From the NCBI GenBank assembly GCA_033816765.1, contig CM066291.1:62001-126000 (forward strand): a stretch of DNA of 64,000 nucleotides, read 5' to 3'. Positions within the stretch are counted from its first letter, which is position 1, and every line of letters starts with the position of its first letter. Below, piece after piece: positions 11,423 through 19,968 of the stretch. The DNA is from Nothopassalora personata. Lineage: Eukaryota > Ascomycota > Dothideomycetes > Mycosphaerellales > Mycosphaerellaceae. A model generated the notes under the pieces. It had not been told where the DNA came from. It ran no database searches and saw nothing but the letters and a program-made list of their open reading frames with translations. The translations under genes were made by a program, and so were the position numbers.

Positions 11423-12415
11423 ATGTCTGGGAGAGACGCTACCCGGAGTCCGTCACGACAACAGCCACAGTCAACTGGCATCACGGAACGAATGAGCGAA
11501 ATGTCGATTACAGGAAGCAGCAAGAACAACAACACTCCTATGGGTATGCTGAACCCATTGGACCACCACCGTGCACCTAAGGTGTCTACGCCGGAGACGT
11601 TCGACGGGACCAAGGACAAACTGGAGGCTTTTCAACTGCAGGTTCAGTTGTACCTTCACTTCAACGCACACCAGTTTCAAGGCGAGGCTTCTAAAGTCTT
11701 GTACGCCGCATCCTTCCTACGAGGAAAAGCAGCTAGAGGATTCCGACCATACCTCAAGGACTGGCTACACAACCAGGGCGAGGGAGAAACACCGAAAACG
11801 GAAACTCGAAAAATTTTCCACGACTACGACGAGTTTGAGACGAAACTCGATGATCTATACGGGATACCAAATGAGGAGGTATACGCCGACCGACATATCC
11901 GACAACTTCGACAGACTACTTCTGTAGCGCTGTACGCCTCAGAATTCCAAGGATATGCCGCCGACCTGGAATGGAACGACGCAGCTTTGCGATCGCAGTT
12001 CTACCTCGGGCTGAAAGACAACGTCAAAGCCGAACTATCCCGAAACGCCAGCGTCGTTACGCTAGGGGCGATGATCAAGGCAGCAAAGGAGATCGACGAA
12101 AGGCTCCAGGAGTTGAGGTACGACCGACACGTACAGCCTGGATACCAGAGACCCGCCGCGGGCGGAAGAGGGGGCTTCAAGGCCAGAAGTCAGGACCCTA
12201 ATGGTTACGGAGACCCAATGGAATTGGACGTAACGGAACGTAGGACAGGAAGGGGGCTGAAGAGCAAAGGTTCCACCTGCTACGTATGTGGCGAGCAAGG
12301 CCATTTTGCAAGGAACTGCAAGAAAAAGAACATGGTTAGCCGCGAGTTCAACGCAATGATTCGCGAAGAGAATACATACCAGGAATGCGAGAACTTCTTC
12401 TCGAAATCTGCCTAG
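11423..12415 (+). CDS. gag: Gag polyprotein of element A
   Basis: 330 aa from the ATG at 11423 (MSGRDATRSP). Structural protein forming the virus-like particle that packages the element RNA. Residues about 60-235 align in order with B and C Gag (TFDG..., FLRGKAARGF, YASEFQ, FYLGLKDNVK), the retrotransposon gag fold. Residues about 286-299 form a CCHC zinc knuckle, CYVCGEQGHFARNC, for RNA binding. It ends about 15 residues after the NAMIREE block and lacks the long acidic C-terminal region of B/C Gag. The 3' end is 75 bp from the end of the convergent antisense gene. No pol follows. Confidence 0.9.
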   Translation: MSGRDATRSPSRQQPQSTGITERMSEMSITGSSKNNNTPMGMLNPLDHHRAPKVSTPETFDGTKDKLEAFQLQVQLYLHFNAHQFQGEASKVLYAASFLRGKAARGFRPYLKDWLHNQGEGETPKTETRKIFHDYDEFETKLDDLYGIPNEEVYADRHIRQLRQTTSVALYASEFQGYAADLEWNDAALRSQFYLGLKDNVKAELSRNASVVTLGAMIKAAKEIDERLQELRYDRHVQPGYQRPAAGGRGGFKARSQDPNGYGDPMELDVTERRTGRGLKSKGSTCYVCGEQGHFARNCKKKNMVSREFNAMIREENTYQECENFFSKSA

Positions 12416-12490
12416 CAGAAACAACCTGAGGACAGCAAGGCATCAAACAGCGGCTTCTTGATTTGATGACCTAGGGAAAAGAAGTCAACA

Positions 12491-13063
12491 CTACGACACG
12501 GCCACAACGAACAAGAATACCCACGATGGGAGGACACCACTGGGGGTTTCTAGGAAACCAGCGGGAAGGGAGTCCCAATCGAAAGTATCCAACCACTGCA
12601 GGGACTTGGTCGACAAGGGCTCGAGGGGAAGATCGGGATCGGACCGGAGAATGGCGGATTGCTCCGAGCGCCAGGTCTGCTGATCCTCCAGAAACAACTC
12701 TTCCTGGAGGCACGTCGCCTTCTTCGAAGCGCGCTCTTCGGCAAGCTTCAGAGTGCGACGGAGACGCGAGACCTTGGAAAGAAGAGCGCTCAACTCCTCT
12801 TGTTTCTTGTCCAGAGCGTCGAGGGAGTTCTCAAGGTCTCTCGAGACCTGCTCCCTGGTGCGGTCAAGCGAAGACCACGACGCATTCACACACTTGCGAC
12901 CCTGGGAAATGCAGTTGGAACAGCGGGCGGAACGAGATTCGTCTGGAAGCATGATGCAACAAAGGCCGCGACTATTACAGTAGTCGCAGGGGGATTCGGC
13001 GGGAAGACCAGACCGGGAAATTTCGTCCAGAACGCGCTTGCGACGGTCAGTCGAGGACGGCAT
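12491..13063 (-). CDS. Antisense Zn2Cys6-type/coiled-coil protein of A
   Basis: 190 aa from the ATG at 13063 (MPSSTDRRKR); a GTG further upstream is not a credible start. The N-terminal third has CDYCNSRGLCC, an 11-residue linker, then CSNCISQGRKC, i.e. C-x2-C-x6-C-x11-C-x2-C-x6-C, the spacing of the fungal Zn(II)2Cys6 binuclear cluster. Next comes a heptad-like region (LENSLDALDKKQEELSALL) likely to be a coiled coil, then an acidic, Trp-containing C-terminus. TTTTATAAAG lies about 40 bp upstream and may be its TATA box. Likely a nuclear DNA-binding or structural protein; function unknown. Related genes occur antisense in B and C. Confidence 0.8.
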   Translation of the reverse strand: MPSSTDRRKRVLDEISRSGLPAESPCDYCNSRGLCCIMLPDESRSARCSNCISQGRKCVNASWSSLDRTREQVSRDLENSLDALDKKQEELSALLSKVSRLRRTLKLAEERASKKATCLQEELFLEDQQTWRSEQSAILRSDPDLPLEPLSTKSLQWLDTFDWDSLPAGFLETPSGVLPSWVFLFVVAVS

Positions 13064-13107
13064 CGTTAGCAAGAGAAGGAAAGGACTCACAAGTCTTTAT
13101 AAAATGG

Positions 13108-13139
13108 ATTGTTGGGGACAACAATGCTGAAGGGGGGGA
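13108..13139 (+). other. PPT-proximal hairpin and polypurine tract of A
   Basis: ATTGTTG-GGGA-CAACAAT (13108-13125) has 7-bp perfect arms and a GNRA-type GGGA loop. GAAGGGGGGGA (13129-13139) follows, 3 bp from the 3' LTR at 13143. Confidence 0.8.
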
Positions 13140-13142
13140 TTA

Positions 13143-13490
13143 TGTTACGGAACAGTGTTATCGGTGCAAATGGTTGGACAACGGAGCAGGAAACCAGACG
13201 AAGCTGCAGACATGGATGCCTGGGGAGTCACGTGACAGAGCGATCAGGACTGATCGGTCCTGATCACTCTTGATCAGTTGATCAGACTCGCTCAGGGCAG
13301 AGCAGGACAGATCACGCCAAGACATGGCACTATATAGACGACGCTTCTTTACGAGTAGATAGGAGCCTCGTGCTCAACTCATTTTAAGTATACACCATAT
13401 ACTGTTTGGAACCACTACCTTCATAACTGATTGAGACATCCCTGCAAAGATCCAAGCCCGAGTTGTGATAACGTACAGCGGTTCCTAACA
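13143..13490 (+). repeat. 3' LTR of A
   Basis: 348 bp, identical by eye to 11043-11390. Followed by ATCGC. Confidence 0.92.
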
Positions 13491-14935
13491 ATCGCCTTAG
13501 AGAAGAAGTTATAAAGCCTTATTCTCGGTATACGAAGAATAACCTAGTGTACCGTATGCATATTTTGTCCGGAAAGTGTTCTTATTACTATCTTAGTAAC
13601 GTAGCGCGGTGCGATACGAAGGTAACTAAGGTAGAGTAGAAAAAGCTCGGGGATTAGCGAAAGAAGTTATTAGCCGATCTCGATCGTACGAAGGAGGCTC
13701 TTTCGGAAGCTTTAGTAAAAATAATAGAGGCGTATACGAAGGAGATGCGTCTTTAGAAGCAGTTAGATACTATTAACCGTAAGGTAGAGGAGGGTTATGC
13801 TCTCGAGGAGCGAGAGATTGAGGAGGAGGAAGCGGCAGATCGGGAGCTAGTAGCGTAGGGCTTACTACTCGAACCTATACCTAATTCCGGTCTTACTCTA
13901 AGTCCTCTAACTCGGAGCGCTATAGATAGTTTCGCCGATGATAGGTTCTAGGGTTTTCTTAATAGTATAGTAGCGGAACTTATTAACGGCGCGCTCCCGC
14001 TACTTAGCGGTAGTGGAAATCTTTTAGTAGCTAGCGGCAATTCGTAAGGTTCGCCTTTAGTTCCTAGGTATTTTCTAAATTATCGTATCCTTTCCACTTA
14101 ATAAGGTATCGCTAACCCTTCTTATCTAGGATTCGTTCGACTTCGAATTCGTTTTCTACTTCCGGCTCGAAATGGAAGCTCTCCTAGTAAGGTGTCTCGG
14201 CGTCTACTAGTTCTAGCTTAGAGATGTAGAAGACTAGGTGGATTTTAGCGTCTAGTAGTAGTCGTAGTCGATAGTTAACTAGTCCTACGACTTTGTCGAT
14301 TAAAAATAGTCTGACCTTAACGTAATCTAGTTTCTTAGTCTATCTTCTTATTCTCAAGTTTTTTATAAGGAGATAGACCTTATCCCCCTCTTTTAGTAGA
14401 GGTGCTATTTTTCTTATGTCCTACCGTTATTAAGACAGTTTATGTTATGTATCTTCGATCGCCTTACGTGTTTCTTTATGTACTTCCTTAAGAGTGTCCG
14501 TCGTTACGATAGCTCTCTCGGCCTATAGATAGGATCTAGGTGTTCCGAATAGGTTAGGATCTTTACTAAAGTTCGTATAGAATGGCGTCGTTAAAGTTGT
14601 CTCCGATTTGTAGTTGTTTAGTACGATCTACGCTATTAGCAATAATGAAACCTAGTTGTCTTATATGTAGTTAATATAGTGTCGTAGGTATTGTTCTAGC
14701 GTCTAATTCATCCTCTCGGTTTATCCGTCTATTTCTAGATAATATGCCGTTAATAGCTTATGTTTAATTCCGATCGTTCCTATAAGCGTTTTCTAGTAGT
14801 TCGATATAAATAACTTGTCTCTATCCGTTATAAACGCTTAAGGGAATCCGTAGTATCGGATAAGTCTATCTAGTACGAGGTATCCGAGCTACTCTACATT
14901 ATATGTTTCTAATGTAGGAATGAAGTGTACGTATT

Positions 14936-15096
14936 TGACACGGACAAGACAGCAACAGGGCGCAAACGTGTATTAGCCTTAGTATCGAGTAAGTTCTACG
15001 AAGAAGAGAAGTAAGAAGTCGCGAGAAGCGCGTGATAAGATCGGGCCCGAGGTCACGTGACACCGAAGTGCGTCTGTGCAAAGGTAAACCGTGACA
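14936..15096 (-). repeat. 3' LTR of E (element orientation)
   Basis: 161 bp; on the minus strand TGTCACGG...GTGTCA. Identical by eye to 16210-16370. Confidence 0.9.
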
Positions 15097-15133
15097 CCAC
15101 CCCCCCTCTCAAACCGCCGTACGCCCTCGTACG
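15097..15133 (-). other. PPT and PPT-proximal hairpin of E
   Basis: Minus strand: CGTACG-AGGG-CGTACG (15118-15133), then GAGAGGGGGGGGTGG abutting the LTR. Same arrangement as in A, B, C and F2. Confidence 0.75.
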
Positions 15134-15218
15134 CGTGAATCAATCGCAATGGGGTATATCCATCGCCATTACCCAATTCAATCCAATCCAATGTATATCT
15201 TGCCGCAGCAAGCCTTAA

Positions 15219-15840
15219 GCGAAGACAGTATCACACCGCAGTGTGCCTTGTGTCCACCAACTGTATATCAAGCCTCAGCTTGCCTCAAGTTGTATCTGCG
15301 AAGACAGTATCACACCGCAGTGTGCCTTGTGTCCACCAACTGTATATCAAGCCTCAGCTTGCCTCAAGTTGTATCTGCGAAGACAGTATCACACCGCAGT
15401 GTGCCTTGTGTCCACCAACTGTATATCAAGCCTCAGCTTGCCTCAAGTTGTATCTGCGAAGACAGTATCACACCGCAGTGTGCCTTGTGTCCACCAACTG
15501 TATATCAAGCCTCAGCTTGCCTCAAGTTGTATCTGCGAAGACAGTATCACACCGCAGTGTGCCTTGTGTCCACCAACTGTATATCAAGCCTCAGCTTGCC
15601 TCAAGTTGTATCTGCGAAGACAGTATCACACCGCAGTGTGCCTTGTGTCCACCAACTGTATATCAAGCCTCAGCTTGCCTCAAGTTGTATCTGCGAAGAC
15701 AGTATCTTCGTTACGACGAAGAGAAACTAAGACTCTCTCTCTCGAAAAATACAAGCCTCAAGCGAAGACAGTATCACACCGCAGTGTGCCTTGTGTCCAC
15801 CAACTGTATATCAAGCCTCAGCTTGCCTCAAGTTGTATCT
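15219..15840. repeat. Tandem array of a 79-bp unit: six adjacent copies plus one displaced
   Basis: Units start at 15219, 15298, 15377, 15456, 15535 and 15614. All are identical in the parts compared (GCGAAGACAGTATCACACCG at each start). A broken start at 15693 runs into a ~57-bp foreign segment (15705-15760), and a seventh copy follows at 15762-15840. 79 is not a multiple of 3, so the same words appear in all three frames as spurious open frames. Confidence 0.92.
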
Positions 15841-16127
15841 GCGCTCCGCCGGTGCTCCTCTTGCTGACGAGCCTGCTCAGCACCATCTCGGCCCTGAGTC
15901 TCGTCTTGTGTCTCTTGCGCCATCTTGCGCAGTCGTTCTACACCCTGGGTGTCGTCGAAATCCGGATTCCACTCTGACTCGTCTTCCACCTCACGTTGTC
16001 CTTCGGTTAGTGTGCCGTTCTGTCGTTGGCGCGCGTCGCGGAGGAACTTCTTCGTGAGTAGGTTAAGGTTCAGGTTGGGAATGAATTAGGATTCGTCTGC
16101 TCCGAGTGTCGTCTGGTTTGCGGCCAT
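15828..16127 (-). pseudogene. Gag-like N-terminal fragment of E
   Basis: Minus-strand ATG at 16127: MAANQTTLGADES, then a TAA at 16086-16088 (CAA with one C-to-T change would restore Gln), then a Gln/Glu/Asp/Arg-rich stretch (QNGTLTEGQREVEDESEWN, RLRKMAQETQDETQG) ending at a TGA inside the first 79-bp unit. It lies where gag begins in larger elements and resembles disordered Gag N-termini. No domain was recognised. Confidence 0.5.
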
Positions 16128-16198
16128 TCGGACTCGGTGTCGCACGCGCGTTTCTGTGCACACGTGGTCGGGGTGATCGCTTGCGGCGATCGAGCGCG

Positions 16199-16208
16199 GT
16201 AGAACTTA
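16199..16208 (-). other. Putative self-primer binding site of E
   Basis: Minus strand TAAGTTCTAC, one base after the LTR, is an exact 10-nt reverse complement of GTAGAACTTA within the E LTR (+ strand 16264-16273 and 14990-14999). Confidence 0.75.
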
Positions 16209-16209
16209 A

Positions 16210-16370
16210 TGACACGGACAAGACAGCAACAGGGCGCAAACGTGTATTAGCCTTAGTATCGAGTAAGTTCTACGAAGAAGAGAAGTAAGAAGTCGCGAGA
16301 AGCGCGTGATAAGATCGGGCCCGAGGTCACGTGACACCGAAGTGCGTCTGTGCAAAGGTAAACCGTGACA
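16210..16370 (-). repeat. 5' LTR of E (element orientation)
   Basis: 161 bp, identical by eye to 14936-15096. Followed by GTATT. Confidence 0.9.
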
Positions 16371-17517
16371 GTATTTTATAAGTCTATTAACTATAACTAG
16401 TATTATGTCGTATAGTTATTTCGTAACTTAGTCTCTTAACGGTAGGAGTTTCGTAATAAAGTCTATTATGACTTCGTCCTATAGTTTCGTTAGTAGTGTC
16501 CTAAACTGTAGGTAACCGTATTTTGCATGTCTCGTAACCTTATTTCGTTAATAGTGCACGTATTACTTAATGTAGCGTAGCACCTTTTACCTTATCTATA
16601 GGAATAAGAAGCTACGCTATATTAGGTCTATTGTTTTCGAAGTTCTAGGGTATCTATATGTTAGTCCGTCGTAATATTATCATATACATTCTTCTTCTCG
16701 ATCCTTTAGTACCTAGTATTTCCCTTACGATATAGGGAATTGTTCGTCCTTATTGCCTAGTATCCGTACGATGTTATTAAATTCTCTCGTGTTTATACTA
16801 AGACTTCCGTCGGGGTTTATCTTTAATATTTTATATTATACTAGTTCTTTTCCTTCTATGTAGTCGCTTCTTTGGCTTAGCGCGTCGGCGCGGCTATTCT
16901 CTCGTCCTAGAGTATATCTAATTTCGAACTTATACTACCGTAGTAGCTCCGACTAGCGGGCTTACCTTCGGGTAAGTTCTTTCGTCGTCGTAAAGTACGT
17001 AAGATTCTTATAGTTAGAAAGAATCGTTAACTTCGGTAGGCCCTCGACATATACTCTCTAATGTTATATAGTAGTAACAATAGCTAGAAGCTCCTTATTA
17101 TAGATGTCGTAGTTCTGTTCCGCTATAGTCATTTTCTAGGAGTAATAGGCTACTAGGTGTCTCTACCCGTCGTGTATCTACGTTAGATACGCGCCTATTG
17201 CTATATTAGACGCATCGGTCTCGATGTAGACTTCCTTACTACTATCGAATAGTCGAAGCGTAGGGGCTAAAGCGCATTATTCTTTAAGTTTCTTAAATGC
17301 TTTAATCTGTTCTTTTCCCTATTTCTAAGTAACGTCTTTCCTCGTAAGTATCGTTATTAGTACTACTATCCTTACGTAGTCCTTAATGAATTTCCGGTTA
17401 TAGTTCGCTAGTCTAAGGAATGATTGTACATCCTTAACTATCTTTAGTTCTAGCTATTCTCTAATTAACTATGTCTTCGTAGGGTCGATCGTTATCCCTA
17501 TAGTACTAATAATAAAG

Positions 17518-17926
17518 TGTTACGGTTCTGATCTGGGGCTGAAGGAAGCTAACCAATCAGACCTCCACAATTGGTGGGCGCTTCCGCCCGAGAAGTGCTC
17601 TCTCACCCGCAGGAATAAAACCAAGGAACCGAGAGAGCAACTGAAGTGATCTCCTTGATCTCGTTGATCTCGGTGATCTCGAGAGAGCATGGAGAGCATG
17701 GAGAGCACGGAGAGCAAACGCTCTATCTCCTTTGTATTTAGGAACGCTAGAAACCCTTATGGTTCTGATGCGTTCAACTCATGTTACTATCTCACTGATT
17801 GGAATACAACTCTTATTCCTATCATTCATCTTCGCTCAGCTTGCTTCAGCCTCTCCAAAGAATAATACCGCCACGTGACTTGACTTATCTCTCTTTTGAG
17901 ACTAGCCCTGGAACGAGACAATAACA
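17518..17926 (+). repeat. 5' LTR of B
   Basis: 409 bp. The U3 has two 9-bp arrays: TGATCTCNN x4 (17652-17690) and AGAGCATGG-like x3.5. A TATTTAGG core promoter at about 17737 lies 33 bp upstream of GCGTTCAA (17770-17777), the proposed RNA start and self-primer. R-U5 from about 17727 is shared with C, D and G. Confidence 0.92.
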
Positions 17927-17928
17927 CT

Positions 17929-17936
17929 TTGAACGC
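17929..17936 (+). other. Putative self-primer binding site of B
   Basis: TTGAACGC, two bases after the LTR, is the exact reverse complement of GCGTTCAA in the LTR (17770-17777). Confidence 0.7.
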
Positions 17937-17943
17937 CCTCAGG

Positions 17944-19968
17944 ATGAGCGCTACTCAAGCAGCTGGTAGGGGAACACCCGCCCCCAGCGAAGCAGGAAGC
18001 ATCCGCCGTGCGCCACCACAACAGACTACCACCACGAAGGACGATGAGTCTGATGACGATGACGAGTCTACTCCAAGGAAGAACGACGTTAAGGCCGCCA
18101 AGCCAGACCTCTTCTATGGAGATAGAGCCAAGTTCGACGACTGGATCAGTCAGATGGATATGTACCTCATGTTCAACCCAGTCGATGCCGATAAAAGAAC
18201 TATTTTCGCCATCACGTACCTTCGCGGAAGTGCGCAGAACTGGATCAAACCTTACCTTAAGGAATACCTTGAAGGTATGGGACGACAAGACCCCACCGGA
18301 ATGTTCAGGAGCTACACCCTTTTCAAAGAAAAGATGAAGTCAATCTTTGGAACCTCGAACGAAGTCCAACAGGCCATACGAATTATTCAACACCTAAAGC
18401 AGAAGACGTCTACTTCAGAGTATGCCGCCAAATTCGAAGAATACGGACAAATCACCGGATGGGACCAGACGGCGTTGATGACTATGTTCCGACGTGGACT
18501 TAAGGACTCCGTCAAGGACGAGTTGATAAGACACGGGGGACGGATCACCAACCTCGAAGAGCTAATGAAGGCGTCGATCAATATCGATGATCAGCTCTGG
18601 GAACGACACCAGGAAAAGAAATACGACTCCAAAGTAGGAGGAATAGCAGGATATGCTCCGGACCGCAGACCCTTAGGAGGATACGTTGCGAGGGGAGAAT
18701 TCTCACGACAAAACCAACCCTACTATGGACCACAGCCAATGGAACTGGACGTTACCCAACGAGGACGGAAGATCGTTAAGAGTAGGGGCCACGGAAAGCC
18801 CTTTAAAGGAAAAGGAAAACTCACATGCTATGCCTGTGGCAAGGAAGGTCACATGGCGCGGGATTGCCGCGGTAAAAATATGGTGCGCCGCGAGCAGTTC
18901 AATATGATGCAACCCCGAACTAGTAAATCTGAGAGTAGCGTTGGATCTCGGGGAGATACCGACTATACTCGGAGAGTGGGGGAGAGAGCTAGCAACAGAA
19001 GCACGACGCCTCTCCTGGACCCCTCAGAAGGACGAGGAGGATACTATGGGCAGCAAATGGTGGTCATTCCATTTGATGCGAAGAACCAACCACGACAGTT
19101 CAACATGATGACACGAAGAGTCGACTACGAGACCGAACCTGAGCCTCGAAATGGTCATGGAAGCCTTCATTGGCGATTCTGTTACCAAGACTCGTGTCAA
19201 ATCCACTACGCCGCGAAGTCAGGCGCAGGGTATTGGCCTCGGCAACCACGAGGAACCCTGGGAGCGACGCATAGGCAAGACGCCACGCTCAGAGAAGTGG
19301 ACATCGATGAATCCTACTTCAACAAAGATGGAAGCGACAAAGAAAATCAGGACCCAGGATGGAACGGATCATGGTCACCAGAACCACAGGAAGAAAGTCA
19401 AGAAACCACCGGGCTAGATACCATCGAGGAAGAACAGGATCCGGAAGAATCAAGCGAAGAAGATTCCTCCGAAGGAGAAGAGAGCGACACTAACGACGAC
19501 AACGAACAACTTACCTTCACGGTAGATGCACCTAAGAAACTGTACGACATGATTATCTACCTACAGAGAAGGCACGAGGAATTCCTACCTAAAATAGGCG
19601 GACGAAGAAGGCTACATTCCATTGAGTTTGACAAGACACTTAACACCCTACGAGGCATGGCCTGGGGATACCCACTCATGGAAACAACCGAGAACCTAGC
19701 AACCGCCATTACAGAACGACCACCGATAGGAAGCCGAATAACAGGAACCGGATATCTTACACCGTCAGGGACATTCATATCGAATGAATTACGAACAGCA
19801 GTACAGCATGTACGGGCTCTCTACTCAGAAACGCAGAAGATCCAGGAACGCAATAGATTACAAGTGTGGACGCAGGGCAACGGGCTACAGGTTCTAGCCG
19901 AAGCCTCTAGGCACGAAGCACAGCGAACCGCATACCATTCGGGAAAAGGATCAGCTCCCCAGGAATGA
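17944..19968 (+). CDS. gag: Gag polyprotein of B
   Basis: 674 aa from ATG 17944 (MSATQAAGRG), 18 bp downstream of the LTR; frames extending upstream start at a non-ATG codon within the LTR. The retrotransposon gag domain spans roughly residues 55-230 (FDDWISQMDMYLMFN, TYLRGSAQNWIKPYL, YAAKFEEYGQ, FRRGLKDSVKDEL). The CCHC zinc knuckle CYACGKEGHMARDC is at about 296-309. An acidic Glu/Asp/Ser stretch at about 493-525 follows, then a conserved C-terminal region also present in C. At nearly 700 aa it is long for Gag; the C-terminal half has no known domain. The TGA stop overlaps the pol ATG (ATGA). Confidence 0.93.
   Translation: MSATQAAGRGTPAPSEAGSIRRAPPQQTTTTKDDESDDDDESTPRKNDVKAAKPDLFYGDRAKFDDWISQMDMYLMFNPVDADKRTIFAITYLRGSAQNWIKPYLKEYLEGMGRQDPTGMFRSYTLFKEKMKSIFGTSNEVQQAIRIIQHLKQKTSTSEYAAKFEEYGQITGWDQTALMTMFRRGLKDSVKDELIRHGGRITNLEELMKASINIDDQLWERHQEKKYDSKVGGIAGYAPDRRPLGGYVARGEFSRQNQPYYGPQPMELDVTQRGRKIVKSRGHGKPFKGKGKLTCYACGKEGHMARDCRGKNMVRREQFNMMQPRTSKSESSVGSRGDTDYTRRVGERASNRSTTPLLDPSEGRGGYYGQQMVVIPFDAKNQPRQFNMMTRRVDYETEPEPRNGHGSLHWRFCYQDSCQIHYAAKSGAGYWPRQPRGTLGATHRQDATLREVDIDESYFNKDGSDKENQDPGWNGSWSPEPQEESQETTGLDTIEEEQDPEESSEEDSSEGEESDTNDDNEQLTFTVDAPKKLYDMIIYLQRRHEEFLPKIGGRRRLHSIEFDKTLNTLRGMAWGYPLMETTENLATAITERPPIGSRITGTGYLTPSGTFISNELRTAVQHVRALYSETQKIQERNRLQVWTQGNGLQVLAEASRHEAQRTAYHSGKGSAPQE

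Larger units (their letters stand above)
11043..13490 (+). mobile_element. Element A: intact non-autonomous gag-only LTR retrotransposon
   Basis: Two 348-bp LTRs (11043-11390, 13143-13490), identical by eye, TGTTACGG...CCTAACA, with ATCGC target duplications at 11038-11042 and 13491-13495. The 1752-bp interior holds one sense ORF (Gag) and one antisense ORF (Zn cluster), with no protease, RT or integrase and no trace of a pol deletion within either ORF. PBS, PPT and hairpin are present. It needs RT and integrase in trans. Unmutated against the RIPed D copy, so young. Confidence 0.9.
10956..14047 (+). pseudogene. Degraded Zn-cluster/coiled-coil antisense ORF of D, split by element A
   Basis: Exons-like halves 10956-11042 and 13496-14047 join in frame across A. 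The first half reads MSSLLPTLILPLDAL. The second carries the zinc-cluster remnant: Tyr-x2-Tyr-x6-Tyr, then ILSGKCSYYY and ARCD, matching the C-x2-C-x6-C-x8-C-x2-C-x6-C spacing of B and C with several Cys codons turned to Tyr. A coiled-coil-like KKLLADLDRTKEAL region and an acidic C-terminus follow. Few stops, all Gln/Trp-derived. The frame is antisense to D pol. Confidence 0.75.
14936..16370 (-). mobile_element. Element E: small non-autonomous LTR retrotransposon with 79-bp internal repeats
   Basis: 161-bp LTRs (14936-15096 and 16210-16370) look identical and are flanked by GTATT (14931-14935, 16371-16375). Orientation is minus: the PBS (16199-16208), complementary to the LTR, adjoins the 16210 LTR, and a G-rich purine tract adjoins the 15096 LTR. 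The 1.1-kb interior contains a gag-like 5' fragment and a tandem 79-bp array. No enzymes are encoded. Unmutated, so young. Confidence 0.88.
14060..17512 (-). pseudogene. pol: Degraded pol of D (chromodomain, integrase, RNase H part), split by E
   Basis: On the minus strand this follows B Pol from its C-terminus: chromodomain and FHISKLEP region (about 14090-14260), integrase core (14300-14935 and 16376-16700) and RNase H/RT C-terminal part (16850-17512). Stops are at Gln/Trp codons. E sits at 14936-16370 with GTATT duplications, and B follows at 17518. Confidence 0.8.

Noticed and set aside
12526..13069. Plus-strand open frames opposite the antisense gene of A
   Set aside because: Shadows of the Zn-cluster gene: no domain, and not conserved opposite the B or C counterparts.
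15219..15840. CRISPR-like regular array
   Set aside because: Units are contiguous 79-bp repeats with no unique spacers, in a eukaryotic LTR element.
15149..15977. Three overlapping long + frames of about 190-245 codons
   Set aside because: They are the 79-bp tandem repeat read in three frames. The period is not a multiple of 3 and the element is oriented on the minus strand.
17896..17943. N-terminal extension of B Gag
   Set aside because: It starts at TTG inside the LTR. The ATG at 17944 is conserved in C (48346) and as ATA in B-prime.
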